From the NCBI GenBank assembly GCA_021234155.1, contig JAJEKV010000067.1, positions 2,044,755-2,108,754 on the forward strand: 64,000 bases of DNA. The letters are read 5' to 3'. A model generated the notes under the pieces. That model did not search any database, had not been told where the DNA came from, and saw nothing but the letters and a program-made list of their open reading frames with translations. Below, piece after piece: positions 1 through 12,163 of this stretch. Position numbers and translations under genes: made by a program. How positions within the stretch are numbered: position 1 is the stretch's first letter; each line of letters starts with the position of its first letter. This DNA is from Isoetes taiwanensis (lineage: Eukaryota > Streptophyta > Lycopodiopsida > Isoetales > Isoetaceae).

Positions 1-1315
1 ATAGAGTGGCGAAACAGTGTATGTTGTGGTGCATGCCCGACATTGAATCCAAATGCAGCGATGCCGGACACAGAGTTTGAAGCCTCTGGCATGCCTCTTG
101 GTCTGAGACCTAGGGTCCAGTGATTGTTGCCAACGGAGAGTTGCATAGCCAAATTTTAGAGTCCAATTGCCCACCAATGAATTGCAAATTGAATTATTTA
201 CTTGCTATTTACTGGAAAATAAAAGAAGCCCACCTTTAGCATCTATCAATTCTGCCTTCTAAGTGGTTTGGATGGGATTAAATTGGTGGACATGCCATAT
301 GCACCTGATTGACCCTCGACACTATTTTGCAAGCATAGCCCAAAGGCTGTGGGATGCACAAAAGAGTGCTAGGATCTTTTGTTCTAGGGAATAGAATCTA
401 TTAGGGCTTTGTAAAATGCAATCGGCAGACAGTGAATGTTAGCATTGTAAAACTTAAAATTAAGAACTATGAACTCACAGAAGATAAGCACCGATGCACT
501 CTTCGTTGAATCTACAGTCCACATCATCTCCTGGACTAGGGACCGTCATGAGATCTTGGGCATCGTTGCCATAGACGCGAAATTTTGCTGCTGCCGATTT
601 CTTCCTCACCCGAATTGCTGTGCTATAGAGTGTCAATGGGTACCTGAATGTGAATTTACAAATGCATTTCCTGGAAACAAGTCCTAGTTGGTAAGAAAAC
701 ACAAAATCAAGAAAAGTAGTTTCCAGGCAATGCTTCATGGGGATCTCACTTACGGTCCCTTCCTCTTCCAAGGAAGTCTGGCATCCGAAAGACCTGCTGT
801 AATATAGCTGGATGTTTCAAAAATTATGTGGTTAGGGACTATGCATTCTGAAGTTTTTTGGCTCCTCTCTTCTTCCTAGAAGTTTTCAGTGAGTTTCTAA
901 TTGGGTGCTTGCTCACTTTCTTGGGAAGGGAGGGGGGCAAAATCTCCGTGTGCCTGTGCCATTTCCTTGAATATCATGGTCCACCTGAGCTTGCTCTCTA
1001 GCTAAGAAAGTCTCAACCCTTATCTCTTCAAGCGTCATACCAAACATCTTCACAATGTTGGTTCTAATTGCCACCCTCTTCTCATCCTCCAAAGTTTTCT
1101 CTACGCTCCACCTTATCTCTACATGTTGATTGATCTGGGCAATCCTATTTGCTAGGTTAAGAATTCTATGCTCTATCTACTCGTCGGCCATAATTTCGGC
1201 CCTTCGCTTGGCCCTCACCAAAATTCGCCTGCGGTTGTGCTACCACAGGTAATTTTCAACTGTGCTCCGCTCCAGATTCACCTGATCGAAGTTCTCTTCC
1301 TTTTGGGCCTACCCC
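1..1315. other. Intergenic, nothing recognised
   Basis: Short open frames of about 70-100 codons exist on both strands (for example 475-771 minus), but none shows a domain, a repeat pattern or a splice structure that I can support. Composition is ordinary AT-rich plant intergenic DNA. No RNA gene, terminal repeat or target-site duplication was found. Confidence 0.6.
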
Positions 1316-1430
1316 GAGGAACAAAGTTTAAAATGAAACGCACTTATTTGCTGCAAACGCACTTCAAAAGGAATCTTTGAAAGATTCCCTAAAATTCCCT
1401 TAAAAAATGCCCTTTTCTTGGTATATTTGT
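1316..1430 (+). repeat. Dispersed repeat end shared with 18.05-18.19 kb (opposite orientation)
   Basis: The stretch with core GTTTAAAATGAAACGCACTT reappears as its reverse complement at about 18150-18182. In both copies it is followed by a snap-back sequence: here a short imperfect hairpin (GGAATCTTTGAAAGATTCC near 1369-1388), at the other locus a 68-bp perfect palindrome. This suggests two copies of one short non-autonomous element with a self-complementary interior. The family is not recognised. Confidence 0.5.
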
Positions 1431-1917
1431 GACAAGTGTGACAATTTGAATATTTTAGGCACCATTTTTGGAGGGGAATTTGAACTCAGCTTCCATTCAA
1501 AATTGTTTGGTACCATTTTTTGGCCTCCTAGTTTGGTTTGAGAAATAGTAATATTTTTAAGGACAAAACAAAATAGACATTGAAAAAAAACAACAAGCGC
1601 TAAGAGTGCCCAAAAACGTATTTAGTTCAAAGTTTATGAATTCACTACAAAATTATGAACAAAATTGCAAAAAATGCAACACATTTTGATATTGCCTCAA
1701 TGAAGCAAATATTGTCACCTTAAAGTATGCCTCACACGCGAGTTGAAGTTGAAGATGCTTGCGCTTTGCTTTATACACTTGCTCTTATTTGCTCCTCCAG
1801 CTTGCTATAGACTTCTGTATACCGCGATGGCGACGTATGTATCCAATCTGGACTTTTTTAAACTTTGTAATTTATTTGTTCTCTGTAGTCCTTAGTTTCT
1901 TCCAAATAAATTTCAAG

Positions 1918-2195
1918 ATGGTATAAATTTATACCTCAATAGATAGTAATATGTGGACATAGTATGCTACTGAGAGTTTGCACTCAGATAAATTTATACC
2001 GCAAGAAGACTTGAGCGGTATAGATTTATACAACAAAAGAACTCGAGCGGTATAAATTTATACAGCAAAAGGACTCGAGCGGTATAAATTTATACCGCAA
2101 GAGGACCCAAGCGGTATAAATTTATACCGCAAGAGGACCCAAGCGGTATAAATTTATACTGCAAGAGTTTGCTCGGTATAAATTTATACCAAAGA
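1918..2195. repeat. Tandem array of a palindromic 32-bp repeat
   Basis: Seven consecutive units begin near 1983, 2015, 2047, 2079, 2111, 2143 and 2174, a period of 31-32 bp. Each contains all or most of the perfect palindrome GCGGTATAAATTTATACCGC, followed by a 12-nt spacer of the type AAGAGGACCCAA. One isolated copy precedes the array at 1918-1935. Each unit could extrude a hairpin. The same palindrome recurs alone near 8.9 kb and 17.6 kb, so it is a dispersed family and not a private satellite. It is not CRISPR: the spacers are near-identical and the context is eukaryotic. Confidence 0.85.
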
Positions 2196-2324
2196 TATCA
2201 GTTATATATATACAATTATATAAGCACCCCCTTATAAGTAGAGATTTTGGTGTCGCCGTCGCAGCCGTCCATTTTTTGAGATCAACGGTTGAGATGAAAA
2301 CATGCCAAACCACCCCAAGCACCC

Positions 2325-2505
2325 CCCTAATTTGGGGCTTTTAGTCTGGACCATCGGATTTAGGGATTTGATCTAGGCCATCCATAAAAAAATTAATGAT
2401 ATTAAATGCCACCATAAATGGCCCCTTATTTGGGGCTTTTGATCTAGGCCCTTGGATTTAGGAGTTTGATCTTGGCCGTTCATACAAAGGTCTATGAAAT
2501 TAATG
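2325..2505. repeat. Two-unit tandem duplication of about 94 bp
   Basis: The phrase TTTGGGGCTTTT, then a GGATTTAGG segment and a TTTGATCT segment, occurs at about 2331-2400 and again at about 2425-2500 with scattered substitutions. It lies directly after the palindrome array and may belong to the same element. No coding potential was seen. Confidence 0.6.
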
Positions 2506-2689
2506 CTATCCTAAGAAGTGGCGACATGTTATACGTTGTTTCCCTAGTTTATCCCAGAGGTTTTAATGGTGGCGTGCCAAATTTTTCGTGTCCCATAAGC
2601 TAATGATGAGGTGGCAATGCACATTTTTGCTAACACATTTATTTACGGTGGCAATGCAATCTATCTGCTGAAATTGCATCTTGACATTC

Positions 2690-5625
2690 CGCCTTTGCTT
2701 CAAGGCCGCTGGTTTGTGCATTTTGAGGTTGCCAGTAGCAAAATTTGGCGCTCCGGCCATATTTTGTTTACTTTTTTTTTTTTTTCGTTTGTGGAAGAGC
2801 GTTCGGGGAGTTCATCGCCAAATCCCTTCGACTTTTGATGCATCGGTCGCCCGCTTCAATATTGGGCAAAATTTGCGAGATGGACTATTTCCTTGAAACG
2901 GTCTTCATTTGTGCTCCATGCTCGCTTCCTGCGATCTTTGCTTGGGTAAGTTTCACATAATAATCCTTTTTTGCTTTCGACCTGTGCATTCAATCTTTGC
3001 TTGGGCTAGGCAGTGGGTTTTTACGAGGAGCTGGAGCATCTGCAAGAATGTAACGACCCTTGGCCCCTGTACAGTCGATTGGAGTCCTCCTAGAACCACC
3101 ACGTAAGTGTTCTGCATAAAAAATGGCTTTTGTAAAGTGGGATTTTATCTAGATTGCTGCATTGTGCTTCAGATTTGGGTTTTCCCTTTACTCCAGTGGG
3201 GATGAATGGCCGATGTAAGAGTTTATTCCATTGTGTAAGAGTTTCACTAAGAATCCTTGAAATTTTTGTGAGAGCAGACTTTGCATGCTTATTGGTCAGA
3301 TTTATGGAACAACAACAATTCTTTACATTTCATATGCTGTATGTCCAATACATCCAGGGGATATATGTTCGTTAAGTTCTGTATGGCAGTTTTGGCAGGA
3401 ATAGACTCCAAAGTAGACTGACGATAATTTACCGTTATTTGTAAGGTTCTCAGGAATCTGGCTTGCTATGTTTCGGGATAAATCTGTGATAGTCACCATT
3501 CCTATGTTATGGATACACCTTTATCCTTAGGCTTATAGATATCATTGATATTATGGGAATGGCTGTAATATTTCTGGAATATTGTCTAAGCGCATTTTAC
3601 TTGGTCAATAGTTCTTGCAGGGTCTTGGTCTCTCTAGTGGAAGTGCCTCCTTTTTTAACGTTTGGACACACATTTGAACTCCAGAGCTAAGGCTGTCATG
3701 TTTCTTTCTGCAGCCTGGTAAAAATGTATTTGAATCTCAACTTTTTTTATTTTAACTCTCCTTTATTGCTGTTCCTTTCTTCAAAGAAACTTCTCTGAGC
3801 TGACTATATGCAGGAAACCCTTGGAAGCTCCAGCCAATCTATCGCTTGGAAAGAGGTACTTTGCTTGAAGAAATTTGTTAATCTTTGTTTATTTTGGACA
3901 TAGGATGTTGATGGTTTGTTTTGTTTGTTGTAGTTTGCTGCGCATTGGTTTGTTGGCATTAGCATCAGGAGCGTTTTAAATGGCGGAGGGATGGTATGCA
4001 TTTGGTGTTAGCAGGCTTAGGTCTTCGTAGGATGTTTCTCTGTGGTTGCATGTATAGCTAGCATAACAAGTTAGAATTGTTGAATATAGAAGATATGAAC
4101 AATCTGCGCTATTAGTTGAGACAGTTTGTTTTGGTTGTTGTGCTTTGTTGCAATTTAAGGTTTGCAGCATATGAAATGCAAGAATGTCAGTTGTAATAGT
4201 GATAGATATGTCAGATCTAATTGTCGGGGCTGGTTGTATATATGGCAGCTATTTGCGCTGTTTGAAATGCTGGTATTTGATAAGAACATACCGATATGCC
4301 TATATGTGCAAGCAAATCATGGATTCTCTACACTTGTTATGTGTTTGATGTGGGATGCTGCTGAATCTCTTGAATGCTGAGCTAATGGAGTTATGTTTGA
4401 TATGTTATTTGTTTCTGCCACTGAGTTTTTTGTCTGGGTATCTAGATGCCCTGAGTGTGTCTGGGGCCATGCTTTTACTTTAGTTAGTGAGATCTGAGTG
4501 CAGTGTTGTGTGAGAACTTGTTAGATGAGCAGCCAAAGGCAATCAATTATGCAACCTAGCATGCTGGGTTGATGCAGGTTCGTGCATGCTTGATCATGTA
4601 GGAGATGCGGTGATTGTTGTTTGTAATGTCATGATTTCTAAACTTGCAGGGTTGGATTGGTTGAGGCAGTTCTTTTGGAGCAAGCAAATTTTTCTGTAGA
4701 AGAATTACAAGAGGTGAGCTGTTATAGGTGTACTGTAACTGATTTGGAAGCTATGATAACTATTATTGTAATGAATTTGTACCCACCTGACTGGACCCCA
4801 GTTGTGAGCGTGAAATGTTGAGGGATGTTCCCTATGCACCGAAGTGTCTATGTACCTATTTTTGAGAGTTATAATAAGCTTAAAGGCTGTGACTCCACAT
4901 AACCCTAGGATCATAGTGCTATAAAATTCAGGATTGCATCTTTGCTGGTTGGTTGATTCACAGGGGAGATCTAAGGTTTGCAATATGTAAACTGAAAGAC
5001 TTCGTGCGCACACTGGTTAGTATGCAGGCAAAAGGCTTTTTATTGGTGATGCCGGGTTAGATGGCCTGAGTGTGTTTACCTGGATGCTTCTATCCCAGTC
5101 AGTGTGATCTGTGTGCACTCTTTTGTGCAATAAGAGGATTTGGATCTATTTAATCTATTTGAAATAGTGATACTGCATAAAAATATACAACTCTACTGAA
5201 TATGCATGGATGCACTCATGTATGCTGAGTTATGAGATGGACGTTTAAATTTGTGGAGTCTCTATATTTCGAAGGACTTCCTTCCATGTTGTAGATCATA
5301 AATCCCTTTGACCATGATTTTTTTGATAAGGACCACTTTAGGTAGGTGGTTGGGACATGTGTTGCCCTTTAATCGTGCCCGCAAAACTGCTCTTATATTT
5401 TGTGATAACATGCGGTATAAATCATCCCGGGCATCTTGACCTATCAATTGTGGATACCTAGCCATCTTTAAAATTAAGATTATGACATTTGAATGGTGGA
5501 GTGCAAGAGCAGCTCCTGCAAGAGCTGAGGCAGGTGCAGGCTCTCTATTGCTTTTGGGGTCAGAAGGAGGATGTTCAAATGTTCATTGGCATGGCCATTA
5601 CATAGTCGCCTCTGATATAAGTCTG
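2690..5625 (+). other. Possible spliced gene or gene remnant, unrecognised
   Basis: Several short coding-like stretches are bounded by GT-AG signals on the plus strand. One open stretch ends at the donor after CTTTGCTTGG near 2946. A segment at about 3011-3102 is preceded by CTAG and followed by GTAAGT. A 46-nt segment at about 3811-3856 lies between ATATGCAG and GTACTT. A segment at about 4650-4711 could read VGLVEAVLLEQANFSVEELQ. A final open stretch at about 5500-5618 could read VQEQLLQELRQVQAL and ends in a stop. I do not recognise the product and could not join all pieces in phase, so this is at best a gene with unclear exons or a decayed one. Confidence 0.25.
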
Positions 5626-5829
5626 CATTAGCACAATTTCCTAGTGAAGAGTTCCTGCAATCACAGGGTTGGCCCATCCGTGCTCTTTCACAAGCCTGGC
5701 TATTAGACATTGTACGAGATGGCTCTGAAGAGTAAATTCGTTCTGGTACCTTCATCAGGTTCAGGGAAATATCCTCTACCCCAATCGTTCTCAAAGTATT
5801 AGCCCCTTGGCTTGCATAGTTTTCCCCAT

Positions 5830-8660
5830 AATTTATTCTTCTAAATCAATGTAATAGACTGTGGTGACTATTTGTCACCTCAGTATTAGTTTAAGGGTTG
5901 TTTTTGCATTCTTTAATTAGTACACTGTTGTAGATGTAGATGGAAGTTGTGAAAGAATACATGCGAGGTTTTATTCTGGTCGAAGTAGAACCTTCATGTT
6001 TACACGTTTAAATTTGCCACATTAGGCATCTTAGGAAGATCTTTCATCCTGTTAGCATGACAAATTAGCCTTATTTCAAGTTGAAAGATATTTCTGGAGA
6101 TCCTCTTTTGATATGTTATTTGCCATATGGGTGCGTGAGATTGATCAACTTAATAAAACAACTTAATCAACAAATTTGCCTTAATGAAACGTCAAATATG
6201 GCTTATATAAATATGATTCTTCGAGCGTTGCCCCTTTTCTTTTAAGTTCATAGCAAAGCATACGTTGTATCTTATACGACATTAAAGTTCTAAATAGAAC
6301 TCCATGGGAAAATGTTTGCTAGATGAAGCATTAAATTTGATCTATCTAACTCGACTTATATGTTTTGTTGGACAAGTTGTTTTGTGCGTCGATGTTGTGG
6401 CAGTTCAAAGGCATACCTAGCGTTGTTGGCAATGAAAAAGTTGCAGTTAAGAGTTTTGGACTTTTTAATAGTCAAGGGACGACATGGTCAACAAAGTTGC
6501 CTAGCATGATGCTCATCAAGTTGTCAAATTATTCTGCACATTGTGACGTCCTTAACTTTCAACTAAAAGAAATTGGGCTCCAAATTGAGATGATTGGGAA
6601 TGCAACCGCTTTTGAATGAATTAACATTCACAATTTAATTAGGCTGCAAGTGCGTGCGAATGGATTGTTGTTATATAGTGCTAAATGTGTTTGCACTAGG
6701 CTTTTATTATCTGGATAATAGAATCATCAGCACTATAACCTAGCTTCTGGATTGTATATTCTGGAATCATGCTACGCCATTGACTCAAAGACATATAGAT
6801 TACCAAATTTAACATGTATACTAAGTTTCTTTAATATGTCTACAAAATTTATTTTGTTTATTTTGACCTTTTCCTTGCATGGTTCTCCTTGGATTCTCCA
6901 TACTATTTTTGGAATATAAGAAAATCCCAAGAACTTTTTCAATATGACTTGGGCTTCTAATGGATGACTTTGAATTTAGAAGTGGACTTTGACTCAATAA
7001 GTTAACATCGATCTTGACTCTTGAAATTGACTTTAATTTTTCGAGTCCTGGATCACTTTGATTTGCAATGCCATGAATTGGAGAAATTATCTGTTAATTT
7101 CTACATCTCTTGAGTTTTAGGCATGTAGGTGAATAGTTTGTTTGCTATCTTTATTACCAAACATGGTATAGGACAACCACGCACTTTGCAAACTTATGGG
7201 TCTAGAGAAGCTTGTTGTAAGCAGTGTTCCACCACACTACTTCTATGTGTGGCCAATGTGAATGCATTTTAATGACATGCAATTTTTTGGGCCAATATTT
7301 CCCAGGGGTAGTTCCTGTCTTGGTTGGAACAAGATGCAAGAAGTTTGTTACGATTCTCTCTATAGGCATGTAGGTGGATAGTTTGTTTGGTATCTTTATT
7401 ACAAATGATGACATTGCACGTAATAAATTACCGTGTATCTTTTAAGCTATAATGTGTCTTGCATTTTTTATGTCTCAAAAGGTACGTTATATTTTCTAAG
7501 GGCATCGTCCTACATATGTCTGATCAGTCATTCATGGCATATGCACAGTATTTCGATTTGGTTGTCTAATTCATTATTTGAAATTTTGACTGCTTTTTAG
7601 AAATGAATATGAACGTAAAAGCAGCAAATGGGCACCCATTGTGGACTTCTATCCCCTAAATGGGTTAGTGAATCTTTTTACATGGTTTTATTTTATATGT
7701 TTTAGAATTACTACAATGTTGAGACGCCCGGAATGACATATTGAGGTTGCAAAAGGAAGGTTCAGAATGCAGAGCATTATTTTAGGTTGTTGCCATAAAT
7801 AAGTAGGACAAGAAAGGGTTCCAAAATATTTAGGGCAATTTGTTTTGTGCTTAAACATGGCCTCAAAGTAGTCTATTAATTTTCATGTTTTGCGGCATTT
7901 GGATATGTTACCCCAGTTTCAGCTAGAGCTAAGCATAATATTAGTTGCATCTTTTGGCATGATGATTTCTGCTAGGCTTAGATATGAAGAAACATATGGT
8001 TCACATATGAACGATTAATTTAAGATAGTCTAAACGATAGCATCATGTGTATACCAATGTGTAGAGTCTAATGCAGTCCTCTAACAAATTTTCACAAGTC
8101 CTCTACCAAAAATTGACTGCACATTTGATCGTTATTTGGTCGAACTTTGGGTGGGAGTTTGACTAGAGATTTGATAGAAATGGAAGCAATAGATTGACTG
8201 TGATTTTGACCAGATGTTGACAGAGAGGTAGCTTGCGACCACGCCTTTCACTTTAACTTAAAACCTTTATGAAAAAATTCTCATGCAAAAATTTCGATCA
8301 CATTGTCCGTATACTTAGAAGGCTTAGGAGCTCTTCTTTCTTGTGGCTGCGCTAGCTTCTGTGCTAGCAAAGTCTTATGGTATTTGCATGCTCATAAAAT
8401 AATGAACCTCACATAGAAACTATAGATTCTGAAATCTACAGGCTTATTTTTCGAATGGGTTATAGGAAATTTGTGAATGTTAATGCATTGCGGGACTATT
8501 ATTATTTTAAATCATTTTAATTGAAAGCCAATTTATTCAATTGGAAGATAAGGATCCCTCATAAGTGTACAACGCGCAAAATAATTTGAGATTTGGTGAC
8601 AATATTGCCAATAACTTCTTTGACCATGTGCTCCCTTGATTGTTGGTAGTAAAAAGACCA
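5830..8660. other. Intergenic, nothing recognised
   Basis: About 2.8 kb of AT-rich DNA with frequent stops on both strands. One short motif, CATGTAGGTGRATAGTTTGTTTG, is repeated near 7122 and 7367. No protein family, RNA gene, LTR or inverted-repeat element could be supported. Confidence 0.55.
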
Positions 8661-8814
8661 CATCCTTTAACTTAGAATCTTATACAATCTCTTAGGAATA
8701 TTGGATAGTCTTATTAGAATGTTGGTAAATGTAAAAATCTTATAGAAATTTGAAAAATTTATACTTCCCAATGTATGTATATTCGACTTCGTACACCCCC
8801 TCATAGTACAAAGA

Positions 8815-9010
8815 CTTGTATATATATATGTGTATATTATATAAATATATAATATATATAACATATATATTTACATATATATATCCGAAAAAAAAAAAAG
8901 TCTTGCGGTATAAATCTATACCGAGAGACTTCCTGCGGTATAAATTTATACCGTTTTTTTTTTTATATATACAAATATGTGAACGTATATATATTAAATA
9001 TATATATACA
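8815..9010. repeat. (TA)n low-complexity tract with two palindrome copies
   Basis: Alternating TA-rich sequence surrounds two copies of the 20-bp palindrome family: GCGGTATAAATCTATACCG at 8905-8923 (one mismatch in the arm) and GCGGTATAAATTTATACCG at 8935-8953. They are 30 bp apart, close to the period of the array at 2.0 kb. The tract forms the left edge of the truncated copia element. Confidence 0.8.
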
Positions 9011-9018
9011 AGGAAAAG

Positions 9019-9379
9019 CATCCAAACAATATAATTTACCCCTTCTTCTAGCATATATATTTCTACCATTACCCACCATTTCGCAACGAGATGCATCAAA
9101 GTTTACTTTGTACCCTGCATCTACCAAGTTTGCTACTGAAATTAAATTGAACAACATACCAGGAGTATACAATACGTTTTCCAGACTCACTTTCTCTTCA
9201 CCATTGTGAAAGAACTCCAAATTTCTGCAACCCTTGACTTCATGTAAATTACCATTTCCCATTTGTACGCAAGGGGTATCAGGCTCCTTTAAATTCTTGA
9301 TCAACTTCTCTAATGTAATAACGGTTCTTTCTGCCCCGGAATCAATAGTCAAAGAAACTGCTGCTGAATCCTTTTTCAT
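9019..9379 (-). pseudogene. Copia polyprotein fragment: aspartic protease to GAG-pre-integrase region
   Basis: The frame begins MKKDSAAVSLTIDSGAERTV. IDSGA is the catalytic Asp-Ser-Gly-Ala of copia proteases. VLYTPGMLFNLISVANLVDA with GYKVNF following matches the conserved 'VLYVPGLKxNLLSVGQL' block between protease and integrase, and RGKLYCLD resembles the start of the GAG-pre-integrase domain. About 120 residues survive of a polyprotein that normally exceeds 1,200. Gag is absent upstream, and the sequence ends in TA-rich DNA downstream (the frame stays open only by chance to 8963). It is a relic with no plausible function. Confidence 0.85.
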
Positions 9380-9389
9380 GGCGAACTTT

Positions 9390-9401
9390 GCTCTGATACC
9401 A
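9390..9401 (-). other. Primer-binding site for initiator tRNA-Met (copia)
   Basis: On the minus strand the sequence TGGTATCAGAGC directly follows the LTR with a one-base spacer. This is the classical plant copia primer-binding site, complementary to the 3' end of initiator tRNA-Met. It fixes the orientation of the element and the inner LTR edge. Confidence 0.9.
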
Positions 9402-9402
9402 A

Positions 9403-10027
9403 TGATAGAAATTCAAGGCAATAAAATAGACCCAATCTATGCTTAGACTTACCGGACAAATTCTCCTTCGCAGCAAAACTTCTCAATAAAATATCTCTGT
9501 AACAAGCTGGCTGCGGTACCTGCAGCAGGATCCAACCACAAAGCAACACCCAATCTGGGTTCTCTATCCGGTTTCTCCAATCCTCAGCTATCCGACTGCA
9601 ACACTCAGTCCTATCTTGAGGCTGGGAATTGAACCCAGTTATATTTCCATTACTCAGCCTCCAACAATCACGGCTCCTGCAATCTTGCTTCCAATACTCC
9701 TTCTGCTACAAGACAGGGCACTAGAAGATTTCGGCAACAACCGATTTTCCTTCTTCAAGCAAGCCGGCTCAACCAGAGCCGGCTAACTCTGCCTTCTCCT
9801 GTTTCGTCCACCCTATTCTGTTATCTTCATGCGATATTTCTCCAAGCCTCCTGCCGGTTTGATCACGACAGTAAGATCCCTGTATGCTCAAAATCTTTCA
9901 CTCAATCTCCACATCCGACCTCTCCTCATATATATCTTCTCTGCACCGACTTCCTCCTTCTTTTCTTTTTTTATTTGTTGCCACGTCATCCCAAACAATT
10001 TAGACTTCAAACATTAAAACTCTAACA
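9403..10027 (-). repeat. Copia LTR (single copy)
   Basis: On the minus strand the segment begins TGTTAGAGTTTTAATGTTTG and ends TTTCTATCA, the TG...CA termini expected for an LTR. Its inner edge abuts the tRNA-Met primer site. Length is 625 bp. The outer edge was placed from the TGTTAGAG start typical of copia LTRs; no second copy in the window confirms it. Confidence 0.75.
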
Positions 10028-10041
10028 TCTTGTAGATTTTA

Positions 10042-12163
10042 CCTGAATGCTGGATGTCGATTTCCAACAATGAGGCAGTCCTCAAGCTCCGACCTGTTGA
10101 GATGATCTCCCTCAATGTACACTCGTGCCAACCCTTGCCCGTGGAGGAGCTTCGTGATTTGAGCATCGATCTCTTTCTTTTCGTGCTGGTTCATCTCGCT
10201 CCACACCTCCAGCTGCAACTGATTAGCATGGGCTAGAATTGGTTTTCAAATATTGGACTGCATTTCGGACATTGTAAGTCCATATCTGTGTCTGGTGTCA
10301 ACCATTCTGAATGTTCTAAGATGAATCAAGGAATGCCCGATTTGCAAAACTATGCCTTCAGCGGTAGAACCTCCGGTTTGAGGGCGCTGTTTTTAATTCT
10401 GCGCCTGGACTTCCTTTTGATGTTTCCTTTAATACAATGCCTGCCATCTAACCTATCTGCACAACTCCCAAAATGTTCCATGGCTTTAATTAAAAAAACC
10501 CATTATTCTGGACTTTAGCCATCATTTCCGACATATGGACTCAAGAAAAGTCCATATATAATGAAATTGTGTTTTTCCTCTCTTTCGGATAGCTTGTTAA
10601 TTTTTGGCAAGAGTAGTAGCCATTCACTAAAACCCAAGTGTGTGATCTGTTCAGGGGATCTGATAGCTTCTCTTTCCAGTATTAATTCATGAACTTTCAT
10701 ATTCTTGATGCAGCATAATATTGTTTGGACAGATGAATAAGGACAATCGATCCTGTTCTTGTCATATCCAATGTTTATAAGCTGAGCATCCCAGGTAGGC
10801 GGTATGATCTCAAAATCCTCTTCCTCGTCATAAATTTCCTGTGACATGCATATTTGGTAGACCATAAGTTAGAATGAATCATTTATCATTTGTCATCAAA
10901 CATCTCATATCTCATATGAAGTAATCAAGTAAAGGGATTCCAATTTTCCTAAGTGGGAGTTTAGGGTTTATCTAATAGCTCAAACATATAGAAAGTAGGT
11001 AGAAGACAACATTGGATGTACCAATGTGATGAAATATCTAAAGAAAAGCCAGTTTGAACTAGATACACTACACCTCCGTCAATCCTTTGGTAGTATTATC
11101 GCCCTACTACCGGACTGAGTTTTTCCAGCATAGTATCTAACTACCTACTTAAATCCTTTACCTCACGTCATTGTTTATTTTTAAACCAGTCTTTAAACAA
11201 CTTTCCTTATATACTTGTTTTCATATGATCATGAGATCATAGTTTAATAGAATTTGTGTAACTGGCTTTCCACTGGGTACCACTAGTAGCATCGATCCGA
11301 GCCCTCGAATCTTTATTCTGGGATGGGACGAGCAGCTATATATGTGCTCGTCCTTCTTGTGGCTCGTTATCGGCGTCTTCTCATAGCAGCATCTCTTTCC
11401 TTGTCCATTGCTTCCCTCTCTGGCATCTATCCATTCTATTTCTTTCATTTGCTATCTTCTCCATATTGATCTGTAGATTCATGTCATCAAATCTTCTATA
11501 TGGTACGTTGCTCGATTTTGGTGTTGGTTTTCTTTGACAGGTTGTCTCCTTTATCATACTTCTCATCCAAACTTTGAATTCCGTTGCTTTGCATGTCATG
11601 AGACTTCTTTAAAATTTGAGAAATTGTATTCATATTGTTTTGCAAGTTTTCTGTACAATTCCCCAGGGTGATTCGTTGTTACTTCATCGAATTTCTCAAT
11701 GGGTTGGATCTGGACGCGTTTAACCTTTACCCAGATTTCAGGCTCTCTGCTCTGGCAATCTAGCGCCCGATCTCTGCAAATGCAGGAGTGCACACATCTT
11801 TTTGCCCTAGCATCTAGTGCCCCATCGAACCCTCCAGATTCTTTTGTTCCATTAGCAGGACCTGGAGGAGTTAAAATTTTCTGCCTGGCTTCGATCACAT
11901 GCATGCTTAGAACAACCGAGCTTGCTCTATCTTCTTTTGGCGAATCTTCTATTATTACGCAAAGGAGTACCATTTTGCCTAAGCAATGTAGTAGATCCGT
12001 CAGCAGAATAGCAAGAACCCTCGGTTACGGTAGCACTGTCAACACAGGGGACGTTTCTCAGATTGGGTCGATGAGCCTGCACATGAAGGCCGATTTACCA
12101 TTCCCTGTGAAGGCATTTCCCGGATTAGCTCTCCTCCACTCCGTTGGAGCGAAAGTCTTCTAG
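10042..12163 (-). other. Coding-like segments of an unrecognised gene or pseudogene
   Basis: Minus-strand pieces look coding. At about 10042-10315 a frame contains KKEIDAQITKLLHGQGLARV and later RSELEDCLIVGNRHPAF, ending at a donor TTCAG|GTAAAA; one in-frame TGA lies near 10241. At 10515-10865 an open frame of 116 codons contains EDFEIIPPTWDAQLINIGYD. At 11596-11973 a frame contains EPEIWVKVKRVQIQPIEKFD. Plus-strand frames over the same DNA (for example 11699-12163) lack this character. I do not recognise a family and cannot prove that the segments belong to one transcript. The internal stop suggests decay, or an exon boundary I misplaced. Confidence 0.3.

Larger units (their letters stand above)
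9019..10027 (-). mobile_element. Truncated Ty1/copia retrotransposon (5' LTR, PBS, protease)
   Basis: Read on the minus strand, this is the left part of a copia element: one LTR, the primer-binding site, then a protease-region ORF that runs into TA-rich DNA near 9019. No second LTR, integrase or reverse transcriptase is present. The ORF starts only 11 nt after the primer site, so the usual 5' leader and gag are missing, which points to an internal deletion as well as truncation. It appears to sit just beyond a candidate splice donor of minus-strand coding-like sequence (10042-10315), so it may have landed in an intron. Confidence 0.85.

Noticed and set aside
1983-2195. CRISPR-like appearance of regularly spaced palindromes
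   Set aside because: The spacers are nearly identical, the genome is a plant, and there are no cas genes; it is a tandem repeat.
11699-12163. A 154-codon plus-strand frame
   Set aside because: It has no family features; the opposite strand looks more coding-like, so this frame is probably its shadow.
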